DNA of 64,000 nt from Bdellovibrionaceae bacterium UBA6776. Lineage in GTDB: Bacteria; Bdellovibrionota; Bdellovibrionia; Bdellovibrionales; UBA1609. Below, one piece after another: positions 59,640 to 64,000 of the stretch (positions within the stretch are counted from its first letter, which is position 1; each line of letters opens with the position of its first letter). The position numbers were made by a program, and so were the translations under genes. The stretch covers positions 1 to 64,000 of the forward strand of contig DKGG01000055.1 of NCBI GenBank assembly GCA_002453155.1, read 5' to 3'. The notes beneath the pieces were generated by a model. That model saw only the letters and a list, made by a program, of their open reading frames with translations, was not told where the DNA came from and did no database searches.

Positions 59640-60584
59640 ATGTCATTACTAAAATCATCCTTCTTATCGTCGTCCCAATTGTCCAACTCCGAAGTGGAAG
59701 AACTTTTCGACCGGGCTCAATTGTTTAAAAACGAGTTCGAAAAAAAGGGAACACTCAGCCACTTGGTAAAAACCACAGAAGCGGTTGTTGCGCTCGTTTT
59801 TGCAGAACCTTCGACGAGAACACGTTTGAGTTTTCAAATGGCGGCTTACCGCTTGGGTTTGCGAACAGTGACTTTGGACAATCCCAGTGTGGCCAGTCTT
59901 TCGAAAGGGGAAACTCTTTCGGACACCATCCGCAACGTGGCAGCCATGAAGCCGGACGTTATAGTCACTCGATTCAATGATGATCCCGAAGCGGAAGAAA
60001 CTTTAAAGAGTGTGGGCTGCCCGGCCATCAGCGGTGGAATCGGTGCTCAAGAGCATCCCACCCAGGCTTTGTCCGATGCCTTTACAATTTTGCAGAACCG
60101 TGGACAGGTGAAGGGCGAAAAGGTTTTGATCGTGGGAGATGTTCTTCACTCTCGCGTGGCCAACTCCAATCTTTTGTTGCTTCAAAAAATGGGTGCGGAA
60201 ATTGCTTACTGTGCTCCCGATGAATTTGTTCCTCAGCAGGAGCAATGGAAAGGTGTGAAGTCCTTCTCTTCTTTAGAAGATGGAGTGAAGTGGGCCACGG
60301 TGATCATGGGTCTTCGCGTTCAGCGGGAGAGACATTCTTCTCGAGGCTTGGGACTTTCCATCGCTGAATACAGAGAGCGCTACCGTGTGGGCGGGGATCA
60401 ATTGGAAGTTTTTGCCAAAGATGGAATTTTACTTCACCCCGGTCCCGTGATTCGTGGTGTGGAATTTTCCGACTATGTGATGAGCGAACCTCGATGCAAA
60501 GTTTTGGATCAGGTCACTTCTGGAGTTTTTGTGCGCGCAGCGCTTTTATCCTTTGTTCTTGGCCTTGAGGTCCAATCGGCGTGA
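59640..60584 (+). CDS. pyrB: Aspartate carbamoyltransferase, catalytic chain
   Basis: 314 aa; condenses carbamoyl phosphate with aspartate. Carbamoyl-phosphate site PSTRTRLSF and SLSKGETLSD, then HPTQALSDAFT and the aspartate-binding GLRVQRERH. HPGPVIRGVEF replaces the more usual HPGPVNRG, a small deviation near the active-site region. No pyrI is visible. It overlaps carA by GTGA, so substrate supply (carA/carB) and use are co-expressed. Confidence 0.94.
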   Translation: MSLLKSSFLSSSQLSNSEVEELFDRAQLFKNEFEKKGTLSHLVKTTEAVVALVFAEPSTRTRLSFQMAAYRLGLRTVTLDNPSVASLSKGETLSDTIRNVAAMKPDVIVTRFNDDPEAEETLKSVGCPAISGGIGAQEHPTQALSDAFTILQNRGQVKGEKVLIVGDVLHSRVANSNLLLLQKMGAEIAYCAPDEFVPQQEQWKGVKSFSSLEDGVKWATVIMGLRVQRERHSSRGLGLSIAEYRERYRVGGDQLEVFAKDGILLHPGPVIRGVEFSDYVMSEPRCKVLDQVTSGVFVRAALLSFVLGLEVQSA

Positions 60585-61654
60585 ATACGAAGTTGGGATT
60601 TGTGGTCTTAGAGTCCGGTGAATGTTTTCCCGGACAATGGCATGGTGGGCCTTCAAAGGCCGGAGAACTTGTATTCAACACCAGTCATTCCGGATACGAA
60701 GAAATGGCAACGGATCCCTCTTATTACTCCCAAATTTTGATCACCACAGCTTCTCAGCAAGGAAATTACGGCGAAAAGGACGAGGACAAAGAGTCCGAGC
60801 AAATTTGGATTCATGGCTTTGTTTGTTTGGAACTTCAAAATTCAAAACGAGATCATGCTTGGAGAGAAAAACTTCTTCAAAGCCAAGTGCCCATTGTGAC
60901 CGAAGTGGACACGCGATCTTTGACTTTGGAATTGCGCGAAAAAGGAACCACCTGGGGTGCGCTTGTTGAGGCGCAAAACAAAAGCGAAGCCATTGAGTTG
61001 GCAAAAAGCCTCATCGCTGAAGAAAAGAGGAAAGACTTGGATTGGGCTCATCGGGTTTCCACCAAAGAAGTGGTTTCACTTCAAGGAGAGAATCCTCAAG
61101 GTCCAAAAGTTTGTGTGATTGATTTTGGATGCAAGAAGAACATCATCAGAGAATTGCGTTCACGATGTTCAGAGGTAATTTTGGTTCCCAGTCGTTTTGA
61201 GGAACAGCAAGTAAGAGATTTGGATCCTCAAGGGATTTTGTTGTCGAACGGTCCGGGAAATCCGGAAGATGTGCAAGTGGCGGCGGAAAGTCTTCGCGGT
61301 CTTTTGGGGTGGAGACCCGTATTTGGCATTTGCATGGGACATCAGATTTTAGGTCGTGCTTTGGGCGCAAAAACTTTTAAATTGAAATATGGTCACCGTG
61401 GCGCCAATCATCCCATCAAAGATGATTTGTTGTCTCAAATCTATATGACCAGCCAAAACCATGGCTATGCGGTGGAAGAGCAAAGCCTTCCCAAAAATGT
61501 AAAAGTGACTCACCGAAATTTAAACGATGGAACTGTTGCAGGCATTGAAGCTCAGGATCAAAAGGCTTTTAGTGTGCAATTTCACCCCGAAAGTCATCCG
61601 GGTCCCCATGACTCTGTTGCGCTTTTCGATTACTTTGTAAAGCAGATCCAATGA
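60581..61654 (+). CDS. carA: Carbamoyl-phosphate synthase small subunit
   Basis: 357 aa, GTG start. The N-terminal domain begins GFVVLESGECFPGQWHG, with NTSHSGYEEMATDPSYYSQI. The class I amidotransferase domain has GPGNPEDV, nucleophile FGICMGHQILGRALG and QFHPESHPGP. It releases ammonia from glutamine for CarB. The next gene starts inside its stop (ATGA). Confidence 0.95.
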   Translation: MNTKLGFVVLESGECFPGQWHGGPSKAGELVFNTSHSGYEEMATDPSYYSQILITTASQQGNYGEKDEDKESEQIWIHGFVCLELQNSKRDHAWREKLLQSQVPIVTEVDTRSLTLELREKGTTWGALVEAQNKSEAIELAKSLIAEEKRKDLDWAHRVSTKEVVSLQGENPQGPKVCVIDFGCKKNIIRELRSRCSEVILVPSRFEEQQVRDLDPQGILLSNGPGNPEDVQVAAESLRGLLGWRPVFGICMGHQILGRALGAKTFKLKYGHRGANHPIKDDLLSQIYMTSQNHGYAVEEQSLPKNVKVTHRNLNDGTVAGIEAQDQKAFSVQFHPESHPGPHDSVALFDYFVKQIQ

Positions 61655-62307
61655 TATACGAAGATTTACTCGACAGAGTGATGCAACATTACACCGGGCC
61701 GGGCTACGAAGAAGAAGTGGGCCAGGGAAAGCTTCAGTTCTCAGAATGGGCTGGGGCCTTCGACGAAACTTCTCCACTCTTTGAACTGAGAATGGCTCAA
61801 TTTTCAGACTGGTATGTTTTTACAAGAGTTCTTGGAAATCGGAACATGACCCCCATTGAGGCGTCATTGAATGATTCTTCCTTTCAGGTCACTGAAGAAG
61901 AACGCAGTCAGCTTCAAAATTTACGGAACAACCGCCACAGTCTTTTTGAATTTCTTAAGCTAAAGAAAAACGATGTTTACGTCAAAGATCTGTTCAACGG
62001 TTTGAAATATGTGATTAAGGATTCATTGATCACTGCGGGTTTTGATTCTAGAGAATATTTTGAAGCCCGATTGATTCCTCACAATGACGGTTTTATTTTT
62101 TCAAATTCATTTTGTTTTCATCCGGAAGATGTCAATCGATTCATTTCCAAAGAAATCCGAGCGGTTAAAAAAAGTAAGGAAATTCCGCTGGATGAGGGAC
62201 GGGAAAATTTAATTCTTAAGCTATTTCAAATGAAGTGTAAGCACGAACGCTACAAACATTTGAAGTTAAAGGATATTTATTCCAACAATTCCAAATTGAA
62301 ATTTTAG
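61651..62307 (+). CDS. Uncharacterised protein between carA and carB
   Basis: 218 aa, no family recognised. No signal peptide or TM. The sequence is mixed helical: YEDLLDRVMQHYTGPGYEEE, then FDETSPLFELRMAQFSDWYV, later FDSREYFEARLIPHNDGFIF and the basic C-terminus KHERYKHLKLKDIYSNNSK. ATGA overlap with carA and a 16-nt gap to carB put it firmly in the pyrimidine operon. A CarA/B accessory, a regulator, or an unrelated passenger are all possible. Confidence 0.68.
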   Translation: MIYEDLLDRVMQHYTGPGYEEEVGQGKLQFSEWAGAFDETSPLFELRMAQFSDWYVFTRVLGNRNMTPIEASLNDSSFQVTEEERSQLQNLRNNRHSLFEFLKLKKNDVYVKDLFNGLKYVIKDSLITAGFDSREYFEARLIPHNDGFIFSNSFCFHPEDVNRFISKEIRAVKKSKEIPLDEGRENLILKLFQMKCKHERYKHLKLKDIYSNNSKLKF

Positions 62308-62323
62308 AAAGCGAAGGCGGGCC

Positions 62324-64000
62324 ATGCCAATTCGAAAAGATATCAAAAAAGTCGTTATTCTAGGAAGTGGGCCCATCGTCATTGGGCAGGCTTGCGAATT
62401 TGATTACTCGGGAACACAAGCTTGTAAATCTTTGATGGGATTGGGCTTGGAAGTGATCTTGGTCAATTCAAATCCCGCCACCATTATGACCGATCCTGAG
62501 GTTGCCACTCGCGTGTATGTGGAGCCTTTGAAAGTTCCTTATTTGGATAAAATTTTAGAAAAAGAAAAGCCCGATGCAATCATTCCCACCTTGGGGGGGC
62601 AGACCGCATTGAACCTGGCTCTAGAACTCTTTGATCAAGGGGTTTTGAAGAAACACAATGTTCAACTGTTAGGTGCAGACCCAAAAGTGATTCGAGCCGG
62701 CGAAGACCGCGAAATTTTCCGCGGACTGTTGGATCAAATTGGTGCCAAGTATCCGCGCTCTGAAATGGTTCGGACTTTTGAAGCCGGACTGGAAGCTGGA
62801 GATCAACTGGGTTTCCCTTTGATTTTAAGACCCAACTACACTCTTGGCGGCGGCGGTGGGGGAATTGCTTTTTCCAAAGAAGAATTCCGCATCAAGTTGG
62901 CTCAAGCACTTCATGAAAGTCCCACTTCAGAAGTGTTGGTGGAAGAAAGCATTTTGGGTTGGAAAGAATTCGAACTGGAAGTGATGAGAGATCGCGCGGG
63001 AACCTTTGTTGTCATTTGCTCCATTGAAAACTTCGACCCTTGTGGGGTTCACACAGGCGACAGCATTACAGTGGCGCCTCAACAAACCCTTTCGGACAAA
63101 GAGTATCAGGACATGCGCGATGAAGCGCGCAAGATCATTGAAGCTGTGGGTGTGGAAACTGGCGGAGCAAACATTCAATTTGCCGTTCACCCGGAAACGG
63201 GCGAGCGTTTGGTCATTGAAATGAATCCTCGAGTGAGTCGTTCTTCCGCATTGGCCAGTAAAGCCACGGGATTTCCCATTGCAAAAATTGCGGCGCAATT
63301 GGCTTTGGGTTTTACCTTGGATGAAATTCAAAATGACATCACCAAAACAACACCGGCGTGTTTTGAGCCCGCTTTGGATTATGTGGTGACGAAGATCCCT
63401 CGCTTTGCATTCGAAAAGTTTCCTGGAACTCAAGACATCCTCAACACTCAAATGAAAAGTGTGGGAGAGGCCATGGGAATTGGCCGAACCTTAAAAGAGT
63501 CTTTTCATAAAGCCATTTTATCTTTGGAAGGTGCGGCGGAAGGCTTCCGAGAAGTGAAATTTGATCAGAGCAAGCTCTCTTATCCAAACAGTCAGAGAAT
63601 ATTCTATATCATTCAAGCATTTAGAGACGGTGTGTCCTTAGAAGAGATTCACAGTCTGACCCAAATTCATCCTTGGTTTTTGGAGCAGTTGGAGCAGATT
63701 GTTGATATGGAAAAGTCCATTTCTGCATGGAAAAAGTTGGAAAAGGAACCTTTGCTCAAAGCAAAGCGCCATGGATTTTCAGACGCTGCAATTTCAAAAC
63801 TCACAGGAATTGATGAAATTGCGGTTCGACAAGAACGAAAATCTTTTGGCCTCACTCCGGGCTACTTTAGAGTAGACACCTGTGCCGGAGAGTTTGCTTC
63901 GGAAACACCGTACTTTTATTCCACCTATTGGACAGAACCTGATCCTAAAGGGCTTCAAGTGAAGGAATCTGATCATGGAAAGCCCGTGATTGCCTTGATC
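62324..64000 (+). CDS. carB: Carbamoyl-phosphate synthase large subunit (partial, 3' end outside window)
   Basis: 559 codons of an expected ~1070 are present; the frame is open at the window end. ATG 62324 follows GGCGGG. The first ATP-grasp domain starts KKVVILGSGPIVIGQACEFD and has YSGTQACKSL, NSNPATIMTDPEVA, PTLGGQTALNLA and LRPNYTLGGGGGGIA, then LVEESILGWKEFELEVMRD and ENFDPCGVHTGDSITVAP. EMNPRVSRSSALASKATGFP is also there. The second domain and allosteric region are missing only because of the window edge. Confidence 0.97.
   Translation, partial: MPIRKDIKKVVILGSGPIVIGQACEFDYSGTQACKSLMGLGLEVILVNSNPATIMTDPEVATRVYVEPLKVPYLDKILEKEKPDAIIPTLGGQTALNLALELFDQGVLKKHNVQLLGADPKVIRAGEDREIFRGLLDQIGAKYPRSEMVRTFEAGLEAGDQLGFPLILRPNYTLGGGGGGIAFSKEEFRIKLAQALHESPTSEVLVEESILGWKEFELEVMRDRAGTFVVICSIENFDPCGVHTGDSITVAPQQTLSDKEYQDMRDEARKIIEAVGVETGGANIQFAVHPETGERLVIEMNPRVSRSSALASKATGFPIAKIAAQLALGFTLDEIQNDITKTTPACFEPALDYVVTKIPRFAFEKFPGTQDILNTQMKSVGEAMGIGRTLKESFHKAILSLEGAAEGFREVKFDQSKLSYPNSQRIFYIIQAFRDGVSLEEIHSLTQIHPWFLEQLEQIVDMEKSISAWKKLEKEPLLKAKRHGFSDAAISKLTGIDEIAVRQERKSFGLTPGYFRVDTCAGEFASETPYFYSTYWTEPDPKGLQVKESDHGKPVIALI

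Noticed and set aside
62927..63451. 174-aa minus-strand reading frame
   Set aside because: Antisense inside carB, whose coding quality is unambiguous.

Overview
The window reads as chromosome of a predatory-type member of the Bdellovibrionota or a close deltaproteobacterial-grade relative. This rests on gene content and not on any search. The pointers are an FHA-GGDEF cyclase of the Bdellovibrio DgcB type, a block resembling the Myxococcus/Bdellovibrio Glt-Agl gliding machinery, an lptC/A-lptB-rpoN-hpf block, Kdo and heptose genes of a Gram-negative envelope, moderate GC, dense packing with many 1-4 nt overlaps, and frequent GTG/TTG starts. No rRNA, tRNA, CRISPR array or prophage was seen.

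Layout. 1-860: tandem repeats and a RAYT/IS200-type transposase, probably next to a contig edge or repeat-rich junction. 1.0-7.5 kb, minus strand: gdh-pyrD-mutT-unknown-glycosyltransferase, then ihf/hup-pepP. 7.5-10.7 kb, plus: heptose kinase, rlmN, PfkB sugar kinase. 10.8-15.9 kb: coiled-coil protein, GGDEF cyclase, metallophosphatase, glucose-6-phosphate isomerase, FHA-GGDEF cyclase. 16-18.4 kb: fatty-acid desaturase, then an ECF sigma factor with a small coupled partner. 18.4-20.9 kb, minus: TonB-like protein, beta-barrel, lipoprotein aminopeptidase. 21-31.1 kb, plus: PilZ protein, PIN-PhoH ATPase, small protein, cupredoxin-like protein, orphan CpaF ATPase, unknown gene, enolase, FtsB-like protein, cold-shock-like protein, XRE regulator, polA. 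31.1-31.4 kb: nested perfect palindromes. 31.4-34.4 kb: lipoprotein, FliL-like protein, FHA-type sigma-54 activator. 34.5-38.6 kb: engB-kdsB-pyrG-kdsD.

38.7-49.9 kb is the most distinctive region: two outer-membrane beta-barrels, two TPR proteins, a small secreted protein, an FHA/TM/AgmX-PglI-domain protein and a TolQ-TolR-TolR motor, all on one strand. It looks like a compact trans-envelope machine combining the outer-membrane (GltA/B/C), periplasmic/inner-membrane (GltD/F/G) and motor (AglRQS) modules. 50-54.4 kb: GYF-PilZ protein (minus), fused lptC-lptA, lptB, rpoN, hpf. 54.5-59.6 kb: metK, lepA and three consecutive signal peptidase I family genes, the third apparently catalytically dead. 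59.6-64 kb: pyrB, carA, an unknown gene, and carB running off the window end; these supply UMP synthesis together with pyrD and pyrG.

Recurring themes are cyclic-di-GMP (two GGDEF, two PilZ proteins), phosphothreonine/FHA signalling (three proteins) and envelope assembly (Kdo, heptose, Lpt, signal peptidases). Function calls come from motif recognition in the translated sequence; no database search was possible.
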